A DNA stretch of 64,000 nucleotides from Lentisphaerota bacterium (GTDB lineage: Bacteria > Verrucomicrobiota > Lentisphaeria > Victivallales > Victivallaceae). Numbering within the stretch: position 1 is the first letter of the stretch; each line of letters opens with the position of its first letter. The stretch lies in NCBI GenBank assembly GCA_017134815.1, contig CP071032.1, positions 2,538,001-2,602,000 on the forward strand, given 5' to 3'. Under the pieces are notes generated by a model, which was not told the origin of the DNA, searched no databases, and saw only the letters and a list, made by a program, of their open reading frames with translations. A program made the position numbers and the translations under genes. This document shows, in pieces, positions 24,821 to 34,153 of the stretch.

Positions 24821-26080
24821 TCAGGTGTTTTTCAGAGCCATTTCTCTGGCCTGAGCCAGCAGCGAGTATTTTGCCACCAGATCGGATGCATTGCATTTTT
24901 TGAGTCCGCCTTCGTCTGTGGCTGCCAGGAATTCATCAAGTACCATGGCAAAGTGCGCTTCATGAGCTGGACACTTGTCGGCTGGGATCTGTATAATGTA
25001 TCGATCGGCTTCTTTGGCAGCCTTAACTCCTTTTACTGGAAAATTCTCAAGAGTCTGACGCAGTGCCTTGGCAAATTCAGCAGAGTTCTGCCGGGGAATT
25101 ATGCTTAGTTTAACCGCGCCGCCGGTTGCGGGGCTCTGGTTTATAACAATATCAGCTTTAGTGCCGTGGGCTGCAGAATAATGAGTATCGCCACTGCCGG
25201 CAGGGGCTTCGAGTGCCCACTCAACTTTCAGTCTCGCGGGAATCCCTTTAATAGTATAGGTAAGTTCACCATTGGCAAACAGGTTAAGCGCGTCTTGCTC
25301 AATATCAGCTGCAAGTGAGGCTGGAAAATTACTTTGACCGGTAATGGTCTTGAACTTTTCCAGCGGGACTTCTGTCGGCCAGCGTCTGGCTGATTTCAAG
25401 CATATATCATCTTCTCTGATAATCTGGTTATCAAAAAGTGACCATTTTATCAGGTCCGCAAAATGAGTATTTACATCCAGAATGCCTTCTCCCTGAATAT
25501 TGACGTCAAAATACCATGCCGGTCTAATCAGAGGCCTGCCATTTACTGTTTTGTACAGATGGTGAATGCTTTCCTTTTCAAAAACCGGTTTGCCGCTGTC
25601 AACATCGGGCTTTCCAAAAACATCCGGCGACTGGATCAGATATTTTTTCAGTACGGAATGTATTTCATTGCGTTCAGTCATAATATCGTTTACTACTGCG
25701 CCGCCGGAAGTGATGTTCCTGAGGATTTTTACACCTTCCGCATTAATGGTTAACGGTTTGTCAGCAAGAATGCTGATGCCGGCATTGTGCAGTTTTTGCA
25801 TTTCATATATTTTGCGATCATTTTTTCCTGCCAGAATGGCAATATCGCCTTTTGACTCCTTGATGGCTTTTTCGAGATAATCCTTGCCGGTATAAAGGTG
25901 AAACTGCCAGCAAGTGCCTCTTTCATGGCTGTTGAAGGATTCAGCCAGCTGCATAAAATTTTCAATATCCGGGCCTTTTTCAGCGTAAATGTAGACATCG
26001 TTGTTAATTGCCGGGTGCGGTTGACGCAGTACCAGGGCTGCATGGAAATGCCCTGGATTTATAATCATTAGTGTGTGCAT
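24821..26080 (-). CDS. Gfo/Idh/MocA-like oxidoreductase with Oxidoreduct_C-type tail
   Basis: A 419-residue protein with an N-terminal dinucleotide-binding half starting MIINPGHFHAALVLRQ instead of the usual GxGxxG, followed by IAILAGKNDRK and LADKPLT, the last matching the EKP motif of the family. The tail (IQGEGILDVNTHFADLIKW, then AADIEQDALNLFANGELTY) resembles the C-terminal domain known from putative oxidoreductases of Bacteroidota and Lentisphaerota. Likely role: NAD(P)-dependent conversion of a sugar or sugar derivative. The ATG follows GAGGAAAC. No sugar operon adjoins it, so the substrate is open. Confidence 0.82.
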   Translation of the reverse strand: MHTLMIINPGHFHAALVLRQPHPAINNDVYIYAEKGPDIENFMQLAESFNSHERGTCWQFHLYTGKDYLEKAIKESKGDIAILAGKNDRKIYEMQKLHNAGISILADKPLTINAEGVKILRNITSGGAVVNDIMTERNEIHSVLKKYLIQSPDVFGKPDVDSGKPVFEKESIHHLYKTVNGRPLIRPAWYFDVNIQGEGILDVNTHFADLIKWSLFDNQIIREDDICLKSARRWPTEVPLEKFKTITGQSNFPASLAADIEQDALNLFANGELTYTIKGIPARLKVEWALEAPAGSGDTHYSAAHGTKADIVINQSPATGGAVKLSIIPRQNSAEFAKALRQTLENFPVKGVKAAKEADRYIIQIPADKCPAHEAHFAMVLDEFLAATDEGGLKKCNASDLVAKYSLLAQAREMALKNT

Positions 26081-26265
26081 GTTTCCTCTGAACCTTTAAT
26101 TTCGAGTTAAATATGATAAAAATATAGTGTTGCAATGCATTATCGCAATATTTATCATAAATATTTTTGCAACAATCTTATTTGATGGCTAAAATAACAG
26201 TGGCAAGCTTAGGCATCAGTGCTATTTTATCTTTCTGAATAATTTTATAAAATGTGAGGGTCGAT

Positions 26266-27447
26266 ATGAAAGTCTTTAAAGGATTAGCTGCTTTCGCGGC
26301 GGCAATGCTTTTGCTGACTGCCGGCTGCAGGACTGCCAGTCAAGATACAGAGACCGTGAAGGTAGGAGTTGTTTTGCCAGTAAGCGGCAAATTTGCAAAC
26401 GGCGGCAGGAAGGTGCTTGCCGGGATGCAGTTGGCTGCTGAACAAATAAATTTGAAAGGCGGGGTAAACGGTAAAAAGCTGTCGCTGGTGATTATTGATA
26501 ATAAAAGCGATGCCGCGGCTTCCGGCAAGGCTTTTGAGGATTTAGCCAAGGTCAGCGGTATTACTATGATTCTGGGGGCTTATTCGACCAATTGTACGCT
26601 TGCGATGAAGCCGTATGCCTACCGTCTTAAAATTCCTCTGGTAACCCCCACAGCGACCAATAATGTTATTACAGAGCGCAATCCTTATGTTTTCAGAACA
26701 TGTTTTCGCGATTCCTACCAGGCTGCTGCGATGGCACTTTTTGCTTATGAGGCTGGGCTGGTCACCCGGATAGGAGTTTTGATGGATATGAATGAACACG
26801 GGACTTACAGCCGGGATCTCGGTCGCAAGTTCGGGTGTTATTTCGAGCTTTTTGGTGGCAAGGTTCTTAAGCGCGCCGGTTTTTATGGTGGACAGCAGGA
26901 CTTTAAAGAACAGCTTGAGACTATGATGAAAGCGAAAGTCAAGGGGCTGTTTGCCGCATGTTATGAGAAAGACGCGGCCAGACTGGTGCGGCAGGCTCGT
27001 ATAATGCAGTTCAGCAGCCCAATTTTTGGCAGTGACGGCTGGGATAAAAGATATTTTTATGAAAACTGCGGCGATAAACCAGGTAAATGTTACTTTTCCT
27101 CCATGTTTTCAAAAGATTTGAGAAATCCCCGGACAAAGGCTTTTGTCAGGGCTATTGAAAAACAGACTGGCAGAGCTCCTGGCAGCTGTGAGGCGCAGGG
27201 TTATGATGCTGTAAATATTGCAGCCAGAGCTATTGAGTCTACCGCTCCTGGAAAAGATATTCGAAGCGGGTTATACAAGATTCAGAATTTCCCGGGAGTT
27301 GCCGGGAGTATCAGTATTGACGCCCAGCGCGACGCTCAGAGAGATATAATAGTAAAGACTGTAATTAAGGGCAAGGACGGAACTTTCCGCCCGAAGCTGG
27401 TCAGGGTTATTACCGCTGAACAGATAAAGCGGGCAATCATAAGATGA
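26266..27447 (+). CDS. LivK-like ABC substrate-binding lipoprotein
   Basis: A periplasmic binding protein of the branched-chain amino acid/Peripla_BP_6 type. I start at the ATG at 26266 (GAGGG before it) rather than a GTG four codons upstream. The signal peptide ends LLLTAGC with a lipobox Cys. Then come KVGVVLPVSGKFANGG, AGMQLAAEQINLKGGVNGK and LGAYSTNCTLAM, followed by YVFRTCFRDSYQAAAMA, all typical of LivJ/LivK. The product is 393 residues. No permease or ATPase gene is nearby; instead the gene overlaps a CBM9-like gene by 4 bases. It may serve a distant transporter or act as a sensor. Confidence 0.87.
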   Translation: MKVFKGLAAFAAAMLLLTAGCRTASQDTETVKVGVVLPVSGKFANGGRKVLAGMQLAAEQINLKGGVNGKKLSLVIIDNKSDAAASGKAFEDLAKVSGITMILGAYSTNCTLAMKPYAYRLKIPLVTPTATNNVITERNPYVFRTCFRDSYQAAAMALFAYEAGLVTRIGVLMDMNEHGTYSRDLGRKFGCYFELFGGKVLKRAGFYGGQQDFKEQLETMMKAKVKGLFAACYEKDAARLVRQARIMQFSSPIFGSDGWDKRYFYENCGDKPGKCYFSSMFSKDLRNPRTKAFVRAIEKQTGRAPGSCEAQGYDAVNIAARAIESTAPGKDIRSGLYKIQNFPGVAGSISIDAQRDAQRDIIVKTVIKGKDGTFRPKLVRVITAEQIKRAIIR

Positions 27448-28100
27448 GCTATAAGGTCAGGAGAGCAGGGGAGCAGGTTCAGTTCAGTGATGTCTGGGAA
27501 GAAGGTGCCTGGAAAAATGCAGAAGTATTAAGGGTTTCCTGCTTCAGAAAAGAAGGAACCGGGCATCGACCGGATACCCGCTGCAAAATGTTATATGACG
27601 ATGCCGGTATTTATGGTTTTTTTAATGTCAATGACAGGTATGTACGCTGTTTGTCGACGCAGTTTCAAGCTGGTTGCTGCCGGGACAGCTGCGTAGAGTT
27701 TTTTGTCTGGCCGGAGGGTGGTAACGGGTATTTGAATTTTGAATTTAACTGCGGGGGAAATCTGCTGGTCTGCCATATTTGGAATCTGGAGGGCCGAAGG
27801 CAGCGTGATCCGTTGACTGAAAAAGACGTTGCAGGTATGGAGATTTTTACCACTATGCCGTCTGTTGTTGATCCGGAGATAACTGATGAAATTAACTGGA
27901 AGCTGGGATTCTATGTCCCATTTGAGCTTTTCCGTAAAACCACTGGTATGACGACAGGAGATGTGTCCAGTCGGAGGTGGCAGGCCAATTTTTATAAATG
28001 CGGAGACGACACTTCACACCCGCACTGGGCTTCATGGCAACCGATTCGCGAGCTTAATTTCCATGCGCCTGATGATTTTGGCATCATTACTTTTGAATAG
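27444..28100 (+). CDS. CBM9-like carbohydrate-binding protein
   Basis: A 218-residue protein that starts inside the end of the LivK-like gene (ATGA overlap), so translation is coupled. The pattern CKMLYDDAGIYGFFNVNDRYVR, DSCVEFFVWPEGGNGYLNFEFNCGG, INWKLGFYVPFELF and WQANFYKCGDDTSHPHWASW is that of the CBM9-like/DOMON beta sandwich found as stand-alone or tail modules. The DSCVEFF and NFEFN strands are most conserved. No signal peptide is present, which is odd for a carbohydrate-binding module. Its ligand is unknown. Confidence 0.8.
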   Translation: MSYKVRRAGEQVQFSDVWEEGAWKNAEVLRVSCFRKEGTGHRPDTRCKMLYDDAGIYGFFNVNDRYVRCLSTQFQAGCCRDSCVEFFVWPEGGNGYLNFEFNCGGNLLVCHIWNLEGRRQRDPLTEKDVAGMEIFTTMPSVVDPEITDEINWKLGFYVPFELFRKTTGMTTGDVSSRRWQANFYKCGDDTSHPHWASWQPIRELNFHAPDDFGIITFE

Positions 28101-28117
28101 CTGATTTTCAGGCAAAA

Positions 28118-28147
28118 AAAAGCCCTGCCGGAAATGACAGGGCTTTT
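28118..28147. terminator. Bidirectional terminator
   Basis: AAAAGCCCTG and CAGGGCTTTT form a 10-bp stem around CCGGAAATGA, with A residues before and T residues within the stem. It lies between the convergent CBM9-like and ROK genes and can serve both. Confidence 0.85.
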
Positions 28148-28159
28148 CAGCATTCAAAG

Positions 28160-29308
28160 CTATTCGCAGCATGGATACTGATTCTCAAGTGCAAACAGGC
28201 CAGCGCCTATTGCTGCATTGAATTCAGATTTATCTGCTATTTGCGGAGAAAGCTGATCCAGTCCCTGTTCTTCGCGGAACTGGTTGAATTTCTGTACAAA
28301 GTACTTCCAGATAGCATTTTCTCCGTTCAGCAGAGGTGAAGAAATTACAACTTCATCCGGTGCTGTAAACGCAGCGATATTCACCATGGCCATAGCCAGG
28401 TTGTCCATGGCGCCGTGAATGACTCTTTTAATATTCGGCTTGCGAAGGGCTTCCTTGATAGCGTCTGCTTCGCCTTTCCAGAAGCCGTCAGGCATCTTGG
28501 GAAGGCTGTCGGCGATGGCATGGAGGCCTGAAACATCCTTCAGGAACTGTTTATTGGCCACGCCGTAAAGCCCGGTCTGCCCGGCTTTCATTCCTGAGCC
28601 GCAAATTACTTTGCCGTTGGCGATAAGCGCCGAGGAGACGCCGGCCTGCTGAGCAGTCAGCATCACGGTTTTTGTGCAGGTCAGGGGACGCTTCCAAAGG
28701 TCAAAAGTTGCCAGATTAAAGATCCCTTGAGACATGAAAACCGGTTTCCCGGTGGCCATGCGATAGATGTCAAGAACCGGAATATTTTTGAAGTTCGGCA
28801 GGATTTCATAGTTGTTGATGATCCCGCTTTCCTTGTCAAAAAGAGTAGGTACGCCGACGCCGAGCGCGCTTACCTTGGGCCAGATGTCTTTGACGCTTTC
28901 GAGTGCTTCGGTAAAAAGGTTTCCGAGCTGTTCGATATATTCTTCGCGTGTATTACAGGCCTGATAGCGTTGGCAAAGGGTGAATTTTGGATTGCCCTGA
29001 AAGTCGATGATGACAAAACGCCAGTGGTCTGCCTGTAAATCAATTCCAGCGAAGTATTCATATTCAGGATTGAGATGCAGTGGCTTGGACGGTCGACCAC
29101 GGCCGGCAGCCGGCTCGTTGGTTTCTGCTTCAATTACCATGCCCTCTGCAATCAACTCAGGCACCAGTCTGCTGGCGTAAAATGTACTTACGCGCATTTC
29201 TCTGGCACACTCCTGACGTGATATACCAGGGGTTTTACGGATGAGCGCAAGGAATTGATTGCGTTTTTCTTCTAGTTTTAATGCCTGTTCTCCTGTTGGG
29301 ACGGTCAT
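28160..29308 (-). CDS. ROK family transcriptional regulator without kinase motifs
   Basis: A 382-residue NagC/XylR-type protein. Residues about 12-75 form a winged helix (ISRQECAREMRVSTFYASRL, RGRPSKPLHLNPE). The rest follows the ROK fold, but the sugar-kinase signatures are degenerate: the DxGxT loop reads GIDLQADHW, the catalytic Asp segment reads SQGIFNLATFDLW, and the zinc motif CxCGxxGC is absent (ICGSGMKAGQTGLYG). It should be a sugar-responsive repressor or activator without catalysis. The upstream spacer holds a tandem 12-base repeat that may be its operator. The nearest target could be the POT transporter gene. Confidence 0.87.
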   Translation of the reverse strand: MTVPTGEQALKLEEKRNQFLALIRKTPGISRQECAREMRVSTFYASRLVPELIAEGMVIEAETNEPAAGRGRPSKPLHLNPEYEYFAGIDLQADHWRFVIIDFQGNPKFTLCQRYQACNTREEYIEQLGNLFTEALESVKDIWPKVSALGVGVPTLFDKESGIINNYEILPNFKNIPVLDIYRMATGKPVFMSQGIFNLATFDLWKRPLTCTKTVMLTAQQAGVSSALIANGKVICGSGMKAGQTGLYGVANKQFLKDVSGLHAIADSLPKMPDGFWKGEADAIKEALRKPNIKRVIHGAMDNLAMAMVNIAAFTAPDEVVISSPLLNGENAIWKYFVQKFNQFREEQGLDQLSPQIADKSEFNAAIGAGLFALENQYPCCE

Positions 29309-29712
29309 TTTTACACCTATTAAATTATTTGTGCCTATATATAAATATTAATTATTATTTGAATGAAAAGCAAATGTTTGTAAAAAAAACGTAAATGCTT
29401 TGCTCACAATGAGAATTTGTAACGTGTTTAAAATAGAATTTGATGTATTTTAAATGCAAAAAAGGTTGTATTTAAAGAACATGTAATTGTGATTAACCAT
29501 AAAGTCGTTAATGCATTGTTTCTTCGAAAATATGGTTTAATTTATTGTAATATAATTATTGAGTTGTCTTATTAATTTGAACCATTATTAATTAATTTGA
29601 ACATATTAATAGAGTGACGATGCATAATGCATGAGATCCTCTATACGCAATTTCTACGAAAGTGGAAAAGCGTTGTATTTAAACAACTGCTGAATCCACA
29701 ATAAAAACAATA
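29309..29712. other. AT-rich upstream region of the ROK gene
   Basis: This 404-base spacer lies between the POT stop and the ROK start. Apart from the repeat at 29571-29602 I see no gene and no strong consensus promoter, although several TATAAT-like strings occur in the AT-rich sequence. Confidence 0.55.
29571..29602. repeat. Tandem direct repeat with 20-base period
   Basis: ATTAATTTGAAC occurs twice, at 29571-29582 and 29591-29602, separated by CATTATTA. The 20-base period is about two helical turns, so both copies face the same side of the DNA, as in sites for a dimer or for two cooperating monomers. Confidence 0.6.
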
Positions 29713-31197
29713 TTAAACCGCTTGTTCCAGTTCGTATTCTCCGTTTTGAATACTTTCCGGTTCCTCAGCTTCTTCATCTCTTATAAGCCGATTCAAAACA
29801 GGAACAGCCAGCCACATCAGGGCGGCTACCGCACAGGTAAATAAACCAATATTTGTAAATACATTAGAATAAGTCAAGAGTGAAGTTTCAGCTGATACAG
29901 CAGCTCCCGCTGCGGGTGATGAGAACGAGGCTACTTTGGCACTGATCGGGCCTGCAATCATACTTGTCAGAAACCATACTCCCATGGCAAATCCTGCCAT
30001 GTTGCGCGGACAGAGCTGGGCAACCATGGCAACTCCTAAGGCACTGACAAGAAGTTCGCCAATGGACTGCAGCATATAAGTGCCGACCATCCATGCCGGT
30101 GACACCAGATTATTTGTAGCGGCGAATCTGACAAAGTACATTAATAAAAAAGCGCCGGCACAAAAAGTCATGCCTAACGCAAATTTTGTCGGGTGCGACA
30201 TTTTGACCTTAGCGTAAACAACAGCCAGCAGTGGCGACGCTAAAAGAATAATCAGCGGATTTAATACTTGATAACTGGCCGGGTTGATATTCAGGCCAAG
30301 CAAATGATTATTTACATTATGTACTGCGAAAAAAGTTAACGAGGTCGGCATCTGGCCGTAAAGTACAAAGAATATGACCCCCTGCACAATCAGAACCAGA
30401 GCTACCAGCATTCTGGCACGGGCTTTACCTTGCTGCTGGAAAGTGTTTTTCAAAAAAAGGCCTATTCCACCTAAAGATATTGCCGCAACCGCTATATTAG
30501 TAACAGTAGCGTGTTTCAGCAGAGAGGATATGACAAAAACTGAGCCAATAATTCCAGCAATAGTTAGTCCCAGGTATTTCAAATTAAGCTGCTGGTCGCC
30601 GGCTTCTGACTTGACATGCAGCAGGCTTTTACGCTGTACCCAGTAGTTGAGCAAAGCGCAGGCAAGGCCGATGGCAGAGAGCGAAAAAGCCTGATTCCAG
30701 CCGTAACGTGATGCAATCAGCGGAGTTACTGACATTGATACAAATGAACCCAGGTTAATAGCCATATAGTACATGGTAAAAGCACCGTCAAGCCTGACGT
30801 CGTCCCGCTCATAACATTTTGAAAGCAAGCTGCTGGGATTGGCTTTGAACAGGCCGTTACCGGCGACTATCATCGCCAGCGCAATAAAGATCGTTTCCTT
30901 ATTGGCTATTGTTAAAAATGAATAGCCGCTCAGGAGGGTCAGCATACCCAGGATAATAGTACGCTTGGTTCCGATTACTTTGTCACCAAGCCACCCACCG
31001 ACCATGGCAAGACCGAAAACCAAAGCAAAGAATGAACCAAAAACAGCAAAGCTCTGCTGTTCAGAATAACCGAGGTGTTTAACAAAGTACAAGGTAACAA
31101 TCGCTTGGACGCCATAATATCCGAAACGCTCCCAGAATTCGAGGAAAAATATTAAGTAAAATGGTTTTGGTTGCTTCAGTACTCCGAATCCGGACAT
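29713..31197 (-). CDS. POT/PTR family proton-dependent peptide transporter
   Basis: An inner-membrane symporter importing di- and tripeptides with protons. The 494-residue protein begins MSGFGVLKQPKPFYLIFFLE and continues FWERFGYYGVQAIVTLYFV, carrying the ExxERFxYYG proton-coupling motif of TM1. The conserved GGWLGDKVIGTKRTIILG loop follows, and about 12-14 hydrophobic segments are spread over the protein. The tail is acidic (DEEAEEPES). I start at the ATG at 31197 because AAAGGGAGG lies just before it; a TTG six codons upstream lies before that site. No partner gene. Confidence 0.9.
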   Translation of the reverse strand: MSGFGVLKQPKPFYLIFFLEFWERFGYYGVQAIVTLYFVKHLGYSEQQSFAVFGSFFALVFGLAMVGGWLGDKVIGTKRTIILGMLTLLSGYSFLTIANKETIFIALAMIVAGNGLFKANPSSLLSKCYERDDVRLDGAFTMYYMAINLGSFVSMSVTPLIASRYGWNQAFSLSAIGLACALLNYWVQRKSLLHVKSEAGDQQLNLKYLGLTIAGIIGSVFVISSLLKHATVTNIAVAAISLGGIGLFLKNTFQQQGKARARMLVALVLIVQGVIFFVLYGQMPTSLTFFAVHNVNNHLLGLNINPASYQVLNPLIILLASPLLAVVYAKVKMSHPTKFALGMTFCAGAFLLMYFVRFAATNNLVSPAWMVGTYMLQSIGELLVSALGVAMVAQLCPRNMAGFAMGVWFLTSMIAGPISAKVASFSSPAAGAAVSAETSLLTYSNVFTNIGLFTCAVAALMWLAVPVLNRLIRDEEAEEPESIQNGEYELEQAV

Positions 31198-31841
31198 AAA
31201 ACCTCCCTTTCTCAACGCAAAAACTTTGAGGCCTCTGCTCCTCTTATTTCTGTTATGACGACAACATCGCTTGATTTAGGGTGAACTGTTGTTCATTCTC
31301 ATATGTGGAAGCGATAACGATTATAATATTCGACATTATCAAATTAAAAAATGTTCGAAATTTTATGCCTTTTATCGTTTTTAAGACAGATTTTATTATT
31401 GAGAGTTTTTTTTTAAATAAAAAATTCTGTTGCTTTGAGCTCAAATGAAGGATGTTTGAAAAAGGCTTTATCAGTTGAAATAAACGTTTCAAATGTTGAT
31501 ATCTAAGCTTTTAGGAAAATTTACATATTAAGCAGGCTTGCCTAATTTACAAGGGAGATAAAAAATTCCTGACTAAATAGATATTTTAATATCAAATAAA
31601 AGTTTTGCTCTTTAATACCTGACCGGTAAGATGTTTTTTTTGAGAATTTTACTGCAGATAATGACTTTTTTGATGAAGGAGCCGCTTTATTTTAGACATT
31701 ACTAGCTGAATGTGATCTAAAAGAGTTTTTCCATGTAACTCCTGATTATACTTGATTTTAAGTATTACAGTGATAAGATGGTAAAGGAGTAAGCTTAAGT
31801 GTTTTTTACAAAATTATTTTTCTCATATGAAAGGGAAAAAA
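31198..31841. other. Divergent spacer between POT and repeat-protein genes
   Basis: A 644-base, very AT-rich stretch that must hold two divergent promoters. A minus-strand frame of 79 codons at 31253-31492 (Lys/Ile/Phe-rich) has no domain and looks like chance in AT-rich DNA. Nothing else is seen. Confidence 0.55.
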
Positions 31842-32432
31842 ATGTTTAAGAGAATTTGGCACGCGGAAATGATTGAGCATCATATTCTGCAGAGGAAAGA
31901 CAAGGAGCCGCTCAACTCATACTATTACGCTACAAATTATCCGGATGTTTACGCAGCAGCTGAGCGAATTTTTGGATCATGGGAAGACGCGATTGAATCC
32001 TGCGGGCTTGACTACAGTAAAATACGCAAATACAAAAGTTGGACGAGGCAAGCAGTTATTGATGAAATTAGAAGACTGGCCAGAGAAGAGGAACCCCTGC
32101 ATTCACAATATGTCCAGAATGAGCATAAATCATTGTATATGGCTGCTATTAAGCGCTTTGATAACTGGGGTATGGCTCTAAAATCATCCGGCATCAGATA
32201 TAAGGATGTCAGGCTGCGCCGCAGTATGACAGAAGATGAGATAAAAAAGGAAATACTTGATTTGTTCAAGAAGAATGAAAATCTTTCATACACAAATATG
32301 CGCAAAAACCACCAATATTTACTGGCTGCCGGTATGAAAAAAATCGGCAATGGCAGCTGGGCCCGTGCCCGCCGTGAGTGTGGTATTTTGACAAATTACC
32401 GACTGGCACCGGAAAGACGTGATGAGAATTAA
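31842..32432 (+). CDS. Homing-endonuclease-associated repeat protein, probably DNA-binding
   Basis: The product has three copies of a helical unit of about 55-60 residues. The pattern is a charged helix, a linker with L..YY or L..QY, an A..R(I/F)F segment, then W..A(I/L)..(C/S)G(L/I): copy one FGSWEDAIESCGLDYSKIR, copy two FDNWGMALKSSGIRYKDVR, copy three GNGSWARARRECGI. From memory this resembles the HNH/homing-endonuclease-associated repeat, a helix-turn-helix-like DNA-binding unit. No nuclease motif is present. I start at the ATG at 31842 since AAAGGG precedes it; a second ATG lies five codons upstream. It is a single gene with 196 residues; function unknown. Confidence 0.7.
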   Translation: MFKRIWHAEMIEHHILQRKDKEPLNSYYYATNYPDVYAAAERIFGSWEDAIESCGLDYSKIRKYKSWTRQAVIDEIRRLAREEEPLHSQYVQNEHKSLYMAAIKRFDNWGMALKSSGIRYKDVRLRRSMTEDEIKKEILDLFKKNENLSYTNMRKNHQYLLAAGMKKIGNGSWARARRECGILTNYRLAPERRDEN

Positions 32433-32479
32433 AATTGTGCTGAAATATTGTTTTTGACAAGCGGTTCTTGACTGATAAA

Positions 32480-33754
32480 TCAAGGATATAGAAAATCTGA
32501 ATTTGAATCGATAAGTGAGTTATCCTTAAATATTTCGATTTCCATCAGATAGCGTCGATTTTTGCGAAATCGTTTGTTGAGCTTAATATTGGCGTAATCC
32601 GGCTGCAGAGGAGACATTTGCAGCATATCATAAGTTCCGGTGGATATAATTCTTCGTCGCGAGTTTTTAACTATTGCATCAATGGTTATATCTCTGGTTT
32701 CTTTATAGGGAAGGAACTTCAGTCGCCCCTTAAAATATTTACTGGTGGAGCTGCGTGGAGATATTTCACACGACAGCAGGCCGGTTTTCAGAACGGCATC
32801 GATCCGGTCAAGGCCTCTGCCGAAAATGTATTTCCATTTCCAGGTCAGGCGTTTGCCCGGTGCTACTCTTATGTTGATCATTGGAGAGATCGAGAAAAAA
32901 CCTGGGGTTTTCCAGAACAGCACCTTGTCTAAAGGCCTGGCGGATACAAAGACCATGAGTTCCTTGTCCTGCATACCTCCAGCGGCTATCCAGCGTTTGG
33001 CTTTGGACAGACGTTGTGAGCTGAATTCATAGTAATCTCGCATTTTTTCGACACTCAACGGATTAGTGTTGATGTAATTCCACCGCTTTTTCTTAATCTT
33101 TCTGGATCTTATATGAGGAACGCTTATCCAGCATTTTTTTTCCAGTCCGCGCTTGAATATCGGCATTGGGCAGATGCCGCCGCGTATTTCCTGCTTTCCG
33201 GTATTCAAAAAAACTCCTTTAATGATAACTTCAGCGCTATCTTGAAAAACACAGTCTATGCGAAGCTTATACGCTGTATCTGATGTTTTGCTTTTGAAAC
33301 TTTGTGAAAAGGAGACAATGCTTTTATCGCTGTTTTGACTGATATTGAAAGTCCATGGGAAAAAGTCTTTAATTTTCGCGATTGTATTGTTTTCTATTGC
33401 GGCGATTCCGATGCCGGGCAAAACCGCTTCTTTCAGACCCTTTGTAAGCTCAATTTCTGGTTCGAAAGCCTGCGCCAGTCCAAATCGATAGTCAGCAAAA
33501 GGGGATTCTCCAGTGCCCATGATGCCGCTGTCGGCATTTTTAATGATAAAATTTTTAAACCAGCCGCCGCGTAATGAATTATCGCAATATTTTGCAGAAT
33601 TATACTTGGCCGGGTTGACCAGAAACGCCCTGAAGTATTTGGTTCGCACCGAACAGGCTACCAGTGACTTCTTAACCTTTATCTCGCTGATTTGCACTTT
33701 GGCATTGGCCAGCACGCAGCACGACAGAATTGATAGAAAAAAGAATTTGTTCAT
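32480..33754 (-). CDS. Secreted protein of unknown function
   Basis: A 424-residue product with a signal peptide (MNKFFFLSILSCCVLANAKV, cleavage near ANA-K) and a beta-rich, basic mature part with many Lys and Ser residues. I use the ATG at 33754; AAGG stands 5 bases before it. Strands such as AVLPGIGIAAIENNTIAKI and WISVPHIRSRKIKKKRW alternate with aromatic turns. No active-site pattern or domain is recognised; it may be a periplasmic carbohydrate-related beta protein. The gene is single and converges with the repeat-protein gene 47 bases away. Confidence 0.75.
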   Translation of the reverse strand: MNKFFFLSILSCCVLANAKVQISEIKVKKSLVACSVRTKYFRAFLVNPAKYNSAKYCDNSLRGGWFKNFIIKNADSGIMGTGESPFADYRFGLAQAFEPEIELTKGLKEAVLPGIGIAAIENNTIAKIKDFFPWTFNISQNSDKSIVSFSQSFKSKTSDTAYKLRIDCVFQDSAEVIIKGVFLNTGKQEIRGGICPMPIFKRGLEKKCWISVPHIRSRKIKKKRWNYINTNPLSVEKMRDYYEFSSQRLSKAKRWIAAGGMQDKELMVFVSARPLDKVLFWKTPGFFSISPMINIRVAPGKRLTWKWKYIFGRGLDRIDAVLKTGLLSCEISPRSSTSKYFKGRLKFLPYKETRDITIDAIVKNSRRRIISTGTYDMLQMSPLQPDYANIKLNKRFRKNRRYLMEIEIFKDNSLIDSNSDFLYP

Positions 33755-34153
33755 TTCAGCCTTCAATGTACCGGGGTCTGCTGTTAGTTATTTTATATGA
33801 TTATACCATAAAATCCGATCCAGTAATATAGGGAGAATATATTTGTTTAATATTTTTATAAATTAATAAATAAATGATGTTTTATACATGTCGTTATCAT
33901 TGCGGTATGATTTTTTAATACGGTAAAATTTCAAAAAAAAGAATTATATTTTCATGTTCCCGGTCGACTGCTTAAATATTCCGCAAAGGGTGATTGCGGA
34001 CCTTTTCTGCAGCTGCTAAATTCAATTTTGCTTGAAAGTGCCTGTAATTAGTGTTAAAATCCATTTTTATGAAGAAGGACAGGAGCTTTTAAGATAAATA
34101 TATTAAGGTTGTTTATGTTCAATTTTTTATTAAATTTGGCGAGGAGTTTTGCC
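33755..34153. other. Gene-free spacer
   Basis: This 399-base AT-rich stretch separates divergent genes. An ATG at 34109 would add 15 residues to the next gene but has no ribosome binding site. No other signal is seen. Confidence 0.5.

Noticed and set aside
29309..29570. Riboswitch upstream of the ROK gene
   Set aside because: The stretch is AT-rich with no conserved aptamer-like stems that I can recognise.
31253..31492. 79-codon minus-strand frame upstream of the POT gene
   Set aside because: It is Lys/Ile/Phe-rich as expected from AT-rich DNA, has no domain and lies where two promoters must be.
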